A DNA stretch of 64,000 nt from Streptomyces sp. CA-210063 (lineage in GTDB: Bacteria; Actinomycetota; Actinomycetes; Streptomycetales; Streptomycetaceae). Positions 8,731-16,217 of the stretch are shown piece after piece. A model generated the notes under the pieces. That model worked only from the letters and a program-made list of their open reading frames with translations. It had not been told where the DNA came from and did not search any database. The stretch is from positions 3,782,001-3,846,000 of the forward strand of contig NZ_CP102512.1 in the NCBI RefSeq assembly GCF_024612015.1. Reading direction: 5' to 3'. Every line of letters starts with the position of its first letter. Position 1 is the first letter of the stretch. Both the position numbers and the translations under genes were made by a program.

Positions 8731-8769
8731 TGTGCGGCCCCTCCGACCGTTCGTCAGAGGGGCCGCACA
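8731..8769 (-). terminator. Intercistronic hairpin between cdd and deoA
   Basis: A 13-bp perfect stem (8731-8743 with 8757-8769) begins one base after the cdd stop, in a gap inside an otherwise tightly coupled operon. In the direction of transcription it is followed by TTTCC. It may cause partial termination or act as an RNase-resistant 3' end for the upstream message. Confidence 0.65.
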
Positions 8770-8770
8770 G

Positions 8771-9172
8771 TTACTTGGTGAGATGGTCCGGGCCGAAGGC
8801 CTGGGGCAGCATCTGGGAGAGCGGGAGGATCCCCGCCGGGGTTTCCAGCAGCAGATCCGGGCCGCCGAACTCGTACAGCAGTTGCCGGCAGCGGCCGCAC
8901 GGGACGAGGATCTCGCCCCGGCCGTCCACGCAGGTGAAGTGCGTGAGGCGGCCGCCGCCCGTGCGGTGCAGCTCCGAGACCAGTCCGCACTCGGCGCACA
9001 GGCCGAGGCCGTACGAGGCGTTCTCGACGTTGCAGCCGGAGATCGTGCGGCCGTCGTCGACGAGGGCGGCGACGCCGACCGGGTAGCCCGAGTAGGGGGC
9101 GTACGCGTGGGTCATGGCGTCCCGCGCGACCGAGCGCAGCTTGTCCCAGTCGGCCCCGGCCAGGGCGGTCAC
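8771..9172 (-). CDS. cdd: Cytidine deaminase
   Basis: A 133-residue homotetrameric-type cytidine deaminase, converting cytidine and deoxycytidine to uridine and deoxyuridine. The zinc and catalytic motif is CAEC (C59, E61), with PCGRC (C92, C95) supplying the other two ligands, and the substrate loop NVENASYG is intact. The GTG start at 9172 overlaps the stop of the upstream permease gene (GTGA), implying translational coupling; AAGG sits about 7 bases upstream. It feeds deoxyuridine/uridine to the phosphorylase encoded next, a normal partnership for nucleoside catabolism. Confidence 0.95.
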   Translation of the reverse strand: MTALAGADWDKLRSVARDAMTHAYAPYSGYPVGVAALVDDGRTISGCNVENASYGLGLCAECGLVSELHRTGGGRLTHFTCVDGRGEILVPCGRCRQLLYEFGGPDLLLETPAGILPLSQMLPQAFGPDHLTK

Positions 9173-10443
9173 TTGCCTTGTCCCTTCCGGTACGGCAGGC
9201 CGTCCGCCTTCGGCATCCGCAGCCGCTGGGCGGAGAGCGCGAGGACGATCAGCGTGATGACGTACGGCGTGGCGGCGACGACCTGGTTGGGGACCTCGTT
9301 GGTGACGGAGTACCAGGTGAAGACGAGGGCGCCGACGACGAAGGTGATCGCGGCGGTGACGTACTTCTTGCGGACGGCCTGCCAGACGGCGCCGAGGAAC
9401 AGCAGGAGGGCGCCGAGGAGCAGCAGGGCGTGGACGTTCTCGGAGCCGCCGCGCAGGTTGAGGCTGTCGGTGTAGCCGAAGAGGCCGGCGCCGAGGGCGA
9501 GACCGCCCGGCATCCAGTTGCCGAAGATCATCGCGGCGAGGCCGATGAAGCCTCGGCCCCCGGTCTGGCCCTCCAGGTAGAAGGGGTTGGCGACGATGGA
9601 GAGGAAGGCGCCGCCGAGGCCGGCCAGGCCGCCGGAGATGATCACTGCGAGGTACTTGTACTTGTAGACGTTGACGCCGAGGGACTCGGCGGCGATCGGG
9701 TTCTCGCCGCAGGAGCGCAGGCGCAGGCCGAAGGCTGTGCGCCACAGGATCCACCAGGTGGCGGGGACCAGCGCGACGGCGAGGAGGGTCAGCCAGGAGA
9801 CGTTGGTGACCAGACCGCCGAGCAGGCCGGCGATGTCCGAGATGAAGAACCAGCCCTTGGCGTTGAGGTCCCGCAGCGCGTCGGAGAGTCCTGGCACCGT
9901 GAAGTTCCCGAGGGAGTCCACCGCCGGGGACTGCTTGGCCGAGCCGCCCTGGTGGCCCACGAAGGCGAGGGGGGCGAGGTAGCGGGTGGCGCCGAGGGCG
10001 AGGATGTTGATGGCCACACCGGAGACGATGTGGTTGACGTTGAAGGTGACGGTGACGAAGGCGTGCAGCAGGCCGCCGATCGCGCCGCCGGCGATGCCGA
10101 CGAGGACGCCGGTCCACGGGCCCCACTGGAAGCCGGCCCAGGCGCCGAACCAGGTGCCGAGGATCATCATGCCTTCGAGGCCGATGTTGACGACGCCCGC
10201 GCGCTCGGCCCACAGACCGCCGAGACCGGCGAGGCCGATGGGAACGGCGAGTTGGAGCGCGGTGGACATCTGGCTGACGTTGGTGATGCCGTCGGCGCCG
10301 GTGATGATGCGGACGATCGAGGTGAGTGCCAGGACGCCGGCGATGACCAGCAGCAGCACGGGCAGCGACAGCTTGCGGCCCGTCGGGGCGGCCGGCTGCA
10401 GCGAGGGCTGGTTGACGTCGGTCGCGGTGGTGCTCGTGGTCAT
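9169..10443 (-). CDS. Nucleoside ABC transporter permease 2
   Basis: A 424-residue integral membrane protein of the BPD_transp_2 family (as in the PnrA/BmpA and YufQ-type importers). Signature segments are ERAGVVNIGLEGMMILG near residue 85 and, in the second half, the coupling-loop region LRSCGENPIAAESLGVNVYKYK. Roughly ten membrane helices are predictable by eye. The ATG at 10443 overlaps the stop of permease 1 (ATGA) and has AAGGAGG about 9 bases upstream inside the end of permease 1. Its own stop overlaps the cdd start. It forms the channel with permease 1 and the double ATPase encoded upstream. Confidence 0.93.
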   Translation of the reverse strand: MTTSTTATDVNQPSLQPAAPTGRKLSLPVLLLVIAGVLALTSIVRIITGADGITNVSQMSTALQLAVPIGLAGLGGLWAERAGVVNIGLEGMMILGTWFGAWAGFQWGPWTGVLVGIAGGAIGGLLHAFVTVTFNVNHIVSGVAINILALGATRYLAPLAFVGHQGGSAKQSPAVDSLGNFTVPGLSDALRDLNAKGWFFISDIAGLLGGLVTNVSWLTLLAVALVPATWWILWRTAFGLRLRSCGENPIAAESLGVNVYKYKYLAVIISGGLAGLGGAFLSIVANPFYLEGQTGGRGFIGLAAMIFGNWMPGGLALGAGLFGYTDSLNLRGGSENVHALLLLGALLLFLGAVWQAVRKKYVTAAITFVVGALVFTWYSVTNEVPNQVVAATPYVITLIVLALSAQRLRMPKADGLPYRKGQGK

Positions 10444-11585
10444 CGGCCCGCCACCTCCTTCTTGACGTTGTTGTTGTCGGAGGCGTCCGCGCCGAGACCG
10501 CCGAGAACACGGCCCGCGGCGAGCTCGGCGCCGACGCGGCGCTGCTGGCGGCGCAGGCCCCACTCGCGCACGGTCTCGTAGGAGACGACGACCGAGAGGA
10601 CGATGAGGCCCTGCATGATGACCGCGATCTCCTTGTCGTAGCCGTGGAAGTCCAGCTCCGGGGAGGCCTTGTCGAGCCAGGCCCACAGCAGGGCGGCGAA
10701 GGCGATGCCGACGGGGCCGTTACGGCCGAGGAGGGCGATGCCGATACCGAGGAAGCCGATGCCGGTGGGGAAGTTGAGGCTGTAGGTGTGGGTGTCGCCG
10801 AGCAGGATCGGCAGGCCCGCGAGGCCCGCGACACCGCCGGAGATCAGCATGGCGGTGAGCACCATGCGCTTGGGGTCGACACCGCTGGCCGCGGCGGCCG
10901 ACTCCGAGGCGCCCGAGGCGCGCAGGTCGAAGCCGAAGCGGGTGCGGTTGATGACGACCCAGTAGCCGATGCCGAGCAGCACGGCGAGGACGACGAGGCC
11001 GTAGATCTCGCCTGCCTTGCCCATGTCGATGCCGGGCACCCAGCCGGACTCGGCCATCTCGCCGGTGGTGTTGTTGTTGCCGACCTTGACGCCGAAGACG
11101 TTCGGCAGCCAGAGGTAGCCGATGACGGAGGTCGCGATCGCGTTCAGCATGATCGAGGCGACGACCTCACTGACGCCCCGGGTGACCTTGAGGACACCGA
11201 CGATGCCGGCCCAGAAGGCGCCGGTGAAGATCGCGGTGAGCATCAGCAGCGGGATCTGGAGGACCGCGGGCAGGTCGACATGGGCGCCGACGATCGCGGT
11301 GATCATGGCGCCGAGCAGGTACTGGCCGTCGACACCGATGTTGAACAGGTTCATCCGGAAGCCGATGGCCACCGCGAGGGCCGCGATGTAGTACAGCGAG
11401 GCCTGGTTGATGATCCGGACCTGGATGTCGGAGAACGAGGCCTGCTCGAACATGATCGTGAACGGCTCGACCGGGTTCTTGCCCGAGGCGAGCAGCACGA
11501 TCGCGGTCAGCGCGAAGGCCACGGCGAGCGCGAGGACCGGGCCGGCCACCGCGAGGAGCACGCGCTCCCTGTCGAACTTCTTCAT
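10440..11585 (-). CDS. Nucleoside ABC transporter permease 1
   Basis: A 381-residue membrane permease of the BPD_transp_2 family. A single N-terminal helix (VLLAVAGPVLALAVAFALTA) is followed by a periplasm-facing stretch, then the signature GFRMNLFNIGVDGQYLLGA and several further helices. A cytoplasmic coupling segment NRTRFGFDLRASGASESAAA follows. The ATG at 11585 overlaps the ATPase stop (ATGA). Together with permease 2 it forms the heterodimeric pore of a purine/pyrimidine nucleoside importer; the assignment rests on family and on cdd and deoA in the same operon. Confidence 0.93.
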   Translation of the reverse strand: MKKFDRERVLLAVAGPVLALAVAFALTAIVLLASGKNPVEPFTIMFEQASFSDIQVRIINQASLYYIAALAVAIGFRMNLFNIGVDGQYLLGAMITAIVGAHVDLPAVLQIPLLMLTAIFTGAFWAGIVGVLKVTRGVSEVVASIMLNAIATSVIGYLWLPNVFGVKVGNNNTTGEMAESGWVPGIDMGKAGEIYGLVVLAVLLGIGYWVVINRTRFGFDLRASGASESAAAASGVDPKRMVLTAMLISGGVAGLAGLPILLGDTHTYSLNFPTGIGFLGIGIALLGRNGPVGIAFAALLWAWLDKASPELDFHGYDKEIAVIMQGLIVLSVVVSYETVREWGLRRQQRRVGAELAAGRVLGGLGADASDNNNVKKEVAGR

Positions 11586-13171
11586 CAGCGGGCCTCGTCT
11601 TCCGGAGACTCGGGAGCCTTGCTCGGGGTCTCGGGGGTCTCTTCGTGTTCGAGGTGGCCGGTGGCGGCGCCGGTCATGGCCGAACCCAGCTCCTCGGGGG
11701 TGATGGTGGCCGGGTCGGCGTCGGCGACGAGCCTGCCGTTGTAGATCACCCGGAGGGTGTCGGACAGGCCGATCAGCTCGTCCAGGTCGGCGGAGATCAG
11801 CAGCACGGCGAGACCCTCGTGGCGGGCCTCGCGGATCTGGTCCCAGATCTGTGCCTGCGCGCCGACGTCCACACCACGGGTGGGGTGGGCGGCGATCAGG
11901 AAGCGCGGCTTGTGGCTCATCTCCCGGCCGACGATCAGCTTCTGCTGGTTGCCGCCGGAGAGGGAGGCGGCGGTGACGTCGATGCCGGGCGTGCGGACGT
12001 CGTACGCCTCGACGATCCGTCGGGTGTCCTCCTGCGCGGCCTTCGGGTCGAGCCAGACGCCCTTGGCGTTGGGCCGCTCGGTCACATGGCCGAGGATACG
12101 GTTCTCCCAGAGGGGGGCCTCCAGGAGCAGACCGTGCCGGTGGCGGTCCTCGGGGATGTAGCCGACGCCCTGCTCGCGGCGCTTGCGGGTGGCCCAGGTG
12201 GTGATCTCCTCGTCGGCGAGCGAGATCGTGCCGGAGTCGGCGTGCTTGAGGCCGATCAGCGCGTCGACCAGCTCGGTCTGGCCGTTGCCCTCCACGCCGG
12301 CGAGGCCGAGGACCTCGCCCGCGTGGATGGTGAAGGTGATGTCGTCGAGGAGCGCCTTGCCGCCGGCGGTCTCCAGGCGGAGCTTCTCGACGGTGAGTAC
12401 GGGGCGGTCGGTGACCGTCGACTCGGCCGTCTCCGGCGTGGGCAGCTCGCTGCCGACCATCAGCTCGGCGAGCTGACGCGGGGTGGTCTCGGCGGGGACG
12501 GCCGTGCCGACCGTCGTACCGCGCCGGATGACGGTGATCTCGTCGGCCACCGACAGCACCTCGCCCAGCTTGTGCGAGATGAAGATGACCGCCAGGCCCT
12601 GCGTCTTGAGCTCGCGCAGGTTGGCGAAGAGCGCGTCGACCTCCTGCGGCACCAGGACAGCGGTGGGCTCGTCCAGGATCAGGGTGCGGGCGCCGCGGTA
12701 GAGGACCTTGAGGATCTCCACGCGCTGGCGCTCGGCGACACCCAGCTCCTCGACCAGGACGTCGGGGCGCACCCCGAAGCCGTACCGCTCGGAGATCTCC
12801 TTGATCTTGCGGCGCGCCTTGCCGCCGATGCCGTACAGCTTCTCGCTGCCGAGGACCACGTTCTCCAGGACCGTGAGGTTGTCGGCGAGCATGAAGTGCT
12901 GGTGCACCATGCCGATGCCGCGCGCGATGGCGTCGGCCGGGGACGAGAAGGAGACCTGCTCGCCGTCGACCGCGATGGTGCCCTCGTCCGGCTTCTGCAT
13001 GCCGTAGAGGATCTTCATCAGGGTCGACTTGCCGGCGCCGTTCTCCCCGACGAGGGCGTGGACGGTGCCCTTGCGGACGGTGAGGTGGATGTCGTGGTTG
13101 GCCACCACACCGGGGAATCGCTTGGTGATCCCGGCGAGTTCGACGGCGGTCACCGATTCGTTGACCGCCAC
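11585..13171 (-). CDS. Nucleoside ABC transporter ATPase (two fused nucleotide-binding domains)
   Basis: A 528-residue double ATPase of the RbsA/YufO type. The first domain has Walker A GENGAGKST (42-50), a signature-like LGVAERQRVEI and Walker B TLILDEPTAVL. The second has a degenerate Walker A GVEGNGQTEL, an intact LSGGNQQKLIVGRE signature and a Walker B-like RFLIAAHPTRGVD, so one composite site is probably impaired, as is usual in this family. The coordinate given is a GTG that lacks a Shine-Dalgarno sequence. Ten codons upstream in frame, an ATC at 13201-13199 sits 7 bases after AGGAGA, so initiation at ATC is possible (see findings). The gene heads the operon ATPase-permease-permease-cdd-deoA. 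Confidence 0.93.
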   Translation of the reverse strand: MAVNESVTAVELAGITKRFPGVVANHDIHLTVRKGTVHALVGENGAGKSTLMKILYGMQKPDEGTIAVDGEQVSFSSPADAIARGIGMVHQHFMLADNLTVLENVVLGSEKLYGIGGKARRKIKEISERYGFGVRPDVLVEELGVAERQRVEILKVLYRGARTLILDEPTAVLVPQEVDALFANLRELKTQGLAVIFISHKLGEVLSVADEITVIRRGTTVGTAVPAETTPRQLAELMVGSELPTPETAESTVTDRPVLTVEKLRLETAGGKALLDDITFTIHAGEVLGLAGVEGNGQTELVDALIGLKHADSGTISLADEEITTWATRKRREQGVGYIPEDRHRHGLLLEAPLWENRILGHVTERPNAKGVWLDPKAAQEDTRRIVEAYDVRTPGIDVTAASLSGGNQQKLIVGREMSHKPRFLIAAHPTRGVDVGAQAQIWDQIREARHEGLAVLLISADLDELIGLSDTLRVIYNGRLVADADPATITPEELGSAMTGAATGHLEHEETPETPSKAPESPEDEAR

Positions 13172-13229
13172 GTCGGCCGGAGGGCTGCTGGACGCGTTGA
13201 TGGCGCACTCTCCTGGGAAAGGGGGTCGT

Positions 13230-13241
13230 CTACGCGCGTAG
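13230..13241. promoter_or_regulatory. Nucleoside-regulon operator, site 2 (ABC operon)
   Basis: CTACGCGCGTAG, identical to the site upstream of add, lies 29 bp upstream of the candidate ATC start and about 59 bp upstream of the GTG start of the ATPase. It is the only such palindrome in the operon, so it should control the ABC genes, cdd and possibly deoA together. Confidence 0.72.
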
Positions 13242-13278
13242 CGCCCCTACGGCATCGAAAGCGGGCGACGCACCGTGA

Positions 13279-13317
13279 CAACGGGGTACAGGGAGCGATA
13301 CTCCCCGTACCCCGTTG
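13279..13317. terminator. Hairpin upstream of the ABC operon
   Basis: CAACGGGGTAC (13279-13289) pairs with GTACCCCGTTG (13307-13317), and an inner GGGAG/CTCCC extends the structure. It lies between the bmp1 terminator and the ABC operon operator. It may be a second barrier to read-through from the lipoprotein gene upstream. Confidence 0.5.
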
Positions 13318-13341
13318 AGCGGACGTAACCCCGCGGTTACT

Positions 13342-13379
13342 GGCGGCTTCGGGGGTGCCTGAGCTCCCCCGAAGCCGCC
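13342..13379 (-). terminator. Terminator of the first BMP lipoprotein gene
   Basis: A 14-bp perfect stem, GGCGGCTTCGGGGG (13342-13355) with its complement at 13366-13379, starts 24 bp after the stop of the lipoprotein gene. Confidence 0.75.
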
Positions 13380-13402
13380 CGGCTGCTCGTGGTGTAGCTG
13401 GG

Positions 13403-14455
13403 TCAGCTGGTCTTGACCTTGATCTCGCCGCTGATGATCTTCTCCTTGGCCGTCTTGATGGCTTCCTGGAGTTCGGTGTTGCTCTTGAACTTCGGGTTCG
13501 AGTCCGCGAGTCCGACCTCGCCGGTCTTCAGATCGCCCCTGACGATACCGGTCTCGGGTTTGCCGTCCTCGACCGACTTAGCCAGGTTGTACACCGCCTT
13601 GGCGACGTCCTTCGTCGCCGAGGTCAGGATGTAGTTCTTGTACTTCGCGAGGGCTTCCTGCTTGTACTGGTCGGAGTCGACGCCGATCGCCCAGATCTGG
13701 TCGACCTCGGCGGCCTCGATCACGCCCTGACCGGACAGACCGGCGGCCGCGTAGAGGACGTCGGCCTTCTTCTCGATCTGGGCCTCGGCGGCCGTCTTGC
13801 CCTTGTCGGGGCTGGAGAAGCCACCCTCCTCGGCCGTCTGGGTCAGGTACTGGGTGAGGACCGTGGCCTTCGGGTTGGTGTCCTTGACGCCCTGCTCGAA
13901 GCCCGCCTGGAACTTGTGGATCAGCGGGATGTCCACGCCGCCGACGAAACCGACGACGTTCGTCCTGGTGGACTTGGCCGCGGCGACTCCGGCGAGGTAC
14001 GAGGCCTGCTCCTCGGAGAAGACCAGGTCCGCGACGTTCTCCAGCTGGACCGTGGAGTCGTCGACGATGCCGAAGGTGGTGTCCGGGTACTGCTCGGCGG
14101 CTGCCTTCACGGCCGTCGCGTACGCGTAGCCGACGCCGACGACCGGGTTGTAGCCCTGCTTCGCCAGGGAGACCAGGCGCTGCTCCTTGTCGGCGTCCGT
14201 CTCGCCCTCGGTGGGCTCGATGTCCTGGGTCTCGTACCCGAACTCCTTCTCCGCCTGCTCCAGACCCGCGTACGCGGCGTCGTTGAAGGACTGGTCGCCC
14301 TTGCCGCCGACGTCGTAGGCGATCGCGAGGCCCTTGTCGCCCTTGGAGTCGGCGGAGGACGAGGCCTCGGTGGAAGTGCCGCCACAGGCGGAGAGGACGA
14401 GGGCGAGGGAGGCGGTCGCTGCGCCTGCGACCGCGAGGCGGGGAACCCGGCGCAT
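13403..14455 (-). CDS. BMP-family nucleoside-binding lipoprotein 1
   Basis: A 350-residue lipoprotein that should deliver nucleosides to the ABC importer. The signal peptide ends in a lipobox LSAC-GG at about residue 24. The mature domain shows the BMP/PnrA family blocks: AYDVGGKGDQSFNDAAY, VGVGYAYATAV, VVGFVGGVDIPLIHKFQAGF, and a C-terminal GVDSDQYKQEA. The ATG at 14455 has AGGAG 8-9 bases upstream. It is very similar over its length to the gene at 14804-15859, so the pair arose by tandem duplication. Both promoters carry the same operator. It lies upstream of the ABC operon but is separated from it by two hairpins, so it is transcribed independently, which would give the excess of binding protein typical of importers. 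Confidence 0.92.
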   Translation of the reverse strand: MRRVPRLAVAGAATASLALVLSACGGTSTEASSSADSKGDKGLAIAYDVGGKGDQSFNDAAYAGLEQAEKEFGYETQDIEPTEGETDADKEQRLVSLAKQGYNPVVGVGYAYATAVKAAAEQYPDTTFGIVDDSTVQLENVADLVFSEEQASYLAGVAAAKSTRTNVVGFVGGVDIPLIHKFQAGFEQGVKDTNPKATVLTQYLTQTAEEGGFSSPDKGKTAAEAQIEKKADVLYAAAGLSGQGVIEAAEVDQIWAIGVDSDQYKQEALAKYKNYILTSATKDVAKAVYNLAKSVEDGKPETGIVRGDLKTGEVGLADSNPKFKSNTELQEAIKTAKEKIISGEIKVKTS

Positions 14456-14539
14456 GTGTGGTGCTCCTGTCGTACAAGCGCCGGGGGGTACTGCTCAGGT
14501 TTGCTGCACAGCGTCGGCGCCGTGTATGGCTTTCGCCGC

Positions 14540-14568
14540 AGAGTAACGCGCGTAGACCCTGCGGGAAA
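14540..14568 (-). promoter_or_regulatory. Promoter with embedded operator, site 3 (bmp1)
   Basis: On the minus strand, TTTCCC (14563-14568), a 17-bp spacer and TACTCT (14540-14545) form a plausible sigma-70-type promoter. The spacer contains CTACGCGCGT, and the operator-like 12-mer covers 14544-14555. A 17-bp block including the operator and AGGGT is identical to the one upstream of bmp2. Transcription would start near 14533, giving a leader of about 78 bases. Confidence 0.65.
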
Positions 14569-14675
14569 CCCCGGGCTACCACGTTGTTATGGGGCCGTGT
14601 CGCAACGTTGGCCGGGGGTGTCGGGGCGCGAGGTCGGGGGTGGTTCGGTCAGGTCGCGACCGCGGGTGCGTCGTG

Positions 14676-14702
14676 GCTGGTCGCACAGTTCCCCGCGCCC
14701 CG
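14676..14702. repeat. Fold-back repeat family, partial copy 2
   Basis: GGCTGGTCGCACAGTTCCCC and the following CGCGCCCC match one arm of the intergenic repeat family, without the opposite arm. It lies between the bmp1 promoter and the bmp2 terminator, and looks like a degenerate single-arm copy. Confidence 0.6.
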
Positions 14703-14744
14703 GAGAAGCAGCGGCGTGGCCCTGAACCGGCGTGCAACGGCGAA

Positions 14745-14774
14745 GCGGGCGGGTGTACGCGTACACCCGCCCGC
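14745..14774 (-). terminator. Terminator of the second BMP lipoprotein gene
   Basis: A perfect 30-bp palindrome with arms GCGGGCGGGTGTACG and its complement lies 30 bp after the stop of the gene at 14804-15859. It is also strong enough to stop transcription from the other direction. Confidence 0.75.
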
Positions 14775-14803
14775 CTGTCAGCACACTCGGAGATTCGCGA
14801 CCG

Positions 14804-15859
14804 CTACTCGGTCTTCACCTTGATCGTGCCGTCGATGATCTCCGCCTTGGCCTTGGCGACCGCGTCGGTGAGGCCGTCGATCTTGGCCATCGCCGGGTTG
14901 GTGTCGGCGAGGCCCACGCCGTCGACCTTCAGGTCGAAGGTCTGGACACCGGTGAGGGGCTTGCCGTCCTCGACGGACTTGGCGAGGGCGTAGACCGAGC
15001 CGCCGACGTCCTTGAGGGCCGAGGTGAGGATGGACTCCTTGTAGGAGGCGAGGGCCTCCTGGTTGTACTGGTCGGAGTCGACGCCGATCGCCCAGACCTT
15101 GGCCTTGGCGGCGGCCTCGATGACACCCTGGCCGGAGAGGCCGGCCGCCTGGTAGACGACGTCGGCCTTCTTCTCGATCTGGCCCTCGGCGGCGGCCTTG
15201 CCCTTGTCGGGGCTGGAGAAGCCACCCTCCTCGGCCGTCTGGGTCAGGTACTGCGAGATGACCTTGACCTTGCCGCCGCTGGTGTCCTCGACGCCCTGCT
15301 TGTAGCCGGCCTCGAACTTGTGGATGAGCGGGATGTCCACACCGCCCACGAAGCCCACGGTGTTCGTCTTGGTGGCCTTGGCGGCCGCGACACCGGCGAG
15401 GTACGAGGCCTCCTGCTCGGCGAAGACGAGGGACGCCACGTTGTCGCCCTCGACGACCGAGTCGACGATGCCGAAGGTGGTGTCCGGGTAGTCCGCGGCC
15501 ACGGCCTCCATCGCGGGGCCGTAGGCGAAGCCGACGCCGATGACGGGGTTGTAGCCCTGCTTGGCCAGCGAGGCCAGGCGCTGCTCCTTGTCCGCGTCGG
15601 TCTCGCCCTCGGTGGGCTCGATGTCCTGGGTCTCGTACCCGAACTCCTTCTTCGCCTTCTCCAGGCCCGCGTACGCGGCGTCGTTGAAGGACTGGTCGCC
15701 CTTGCCGCCGATGTCGTACGCGATCGCGAGGCCCTTGTCGCCCTTGGCGGTCTCGCCGTCACTGGCGCTCTCGCCGCTGGTACCACCACAGGCGGTGGCG
15801 GCGAGCGCCAGCGAGGCGACCCCCACCGCGACGCGGGTCAGTTTGGAAATCCGACGCAT
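14804..15859 (-). CDS. BMP-family nucleoside-binding lipoprotein 2
   Basis: A 351-residue solute-binding lipoprotein, paralogue of the gene at 13403. The signal peptide MRRISKLTRVAVGVASLALA ends in the lipobox ATAC-GG. The BMP blocks AYDIGGKGDQSFNDAAY, VGVGFAYGPAM, VGFVGGVDIPLIHKFEAGY and GVDSDQYNQEA are all present. MRRISKL at 15859 is preferred because GGGGA lies about 8 bases upstream; in-frame starts at 15874 and 15883 would add up to eight residues. The two paralogues differ most around the ligand pocket loops and the linker after the lipid anchor, so they may have different nucleoside preferences, which is inference. It has its own promoter with the shared operator and its own terminator. 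Confidence 0.92.
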   Translation of the reverse strand: MRRISKLTRVAVGVASLALAATACGGTSGESASDGETAKGDKGLAIAYDIGGKGDQSFNDAAYAGLEKAKKEFGYETQDIEPTEGETDADKEQRLASLAKQGYNPVIGVGFAYGPAMEAVAADYPDTTFGIVDSVVEGDNVASLVFAEQEASYLAGVAAAKATKTNTVGFVGGVDIPLIHKFEAGYKQGVEDTSGGKVKVISQYLTQTAEEGGFSSPDKGKAAAEGQIEKKADVVYQAAGLSGQGVIEAAAKAKVWAIGVDSDQYNQEALASYKESILTSALKDVGGSVYALAKSVEDGKPLTGVQTFDLKVDGVGLADTNPAMAKIDGLTDAVAKAKAEIIDGTIKVKTE

Positions 15860-15913
15860 CTTGAAGTTCCCCATCTTCTCCACAGCCCCGCAGCCGGGTG
15901 CTCAGTTCGGCGC

Positions 15914-15942
15914 ACATTAACGCGCGTAGACCCTCCTGGGAA
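15914..15942 (-). promoter_or_regulatory. Promoter with embedded operator, site 4 (bmp2)
   Basis: Minus-strand TTCCCA (15937-15942), a 17-bp spacer and TAATGT (15914-15919); the spacer holds CTACGCGCGT and the operator-like 12-mer covers 15918-15929. Transcription would start near 15907. From 15943 to 16217 no gene, hairpin or other signal was recognised. Confidence 0.65.
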
Positions 15943-16217
15943 CGGGGTTTCGACTGGCCGTTATCCATTCGTGCCGATGGCCGGTTACGTCCTCGTGAAC
16001 CATGGGGTCAAAAGGGATGGAACGGGGCATAACCTCGTTCGCACCCCTCGCGTTCCGTGTACGTGGGGTGACTTCAGCGTGAAGGTGCGCGCGCCGTACG
16101 GGGGCCGGACGGACACGCGCACCAGGCTGCCGCGCGAGGTGGACGGGGCGCAACCGGAACGGATCTCGAACAGGTGGCGATCCCGTACCGAGACCGTGGA
16201 GTCCGTGTGCGGTCGGT

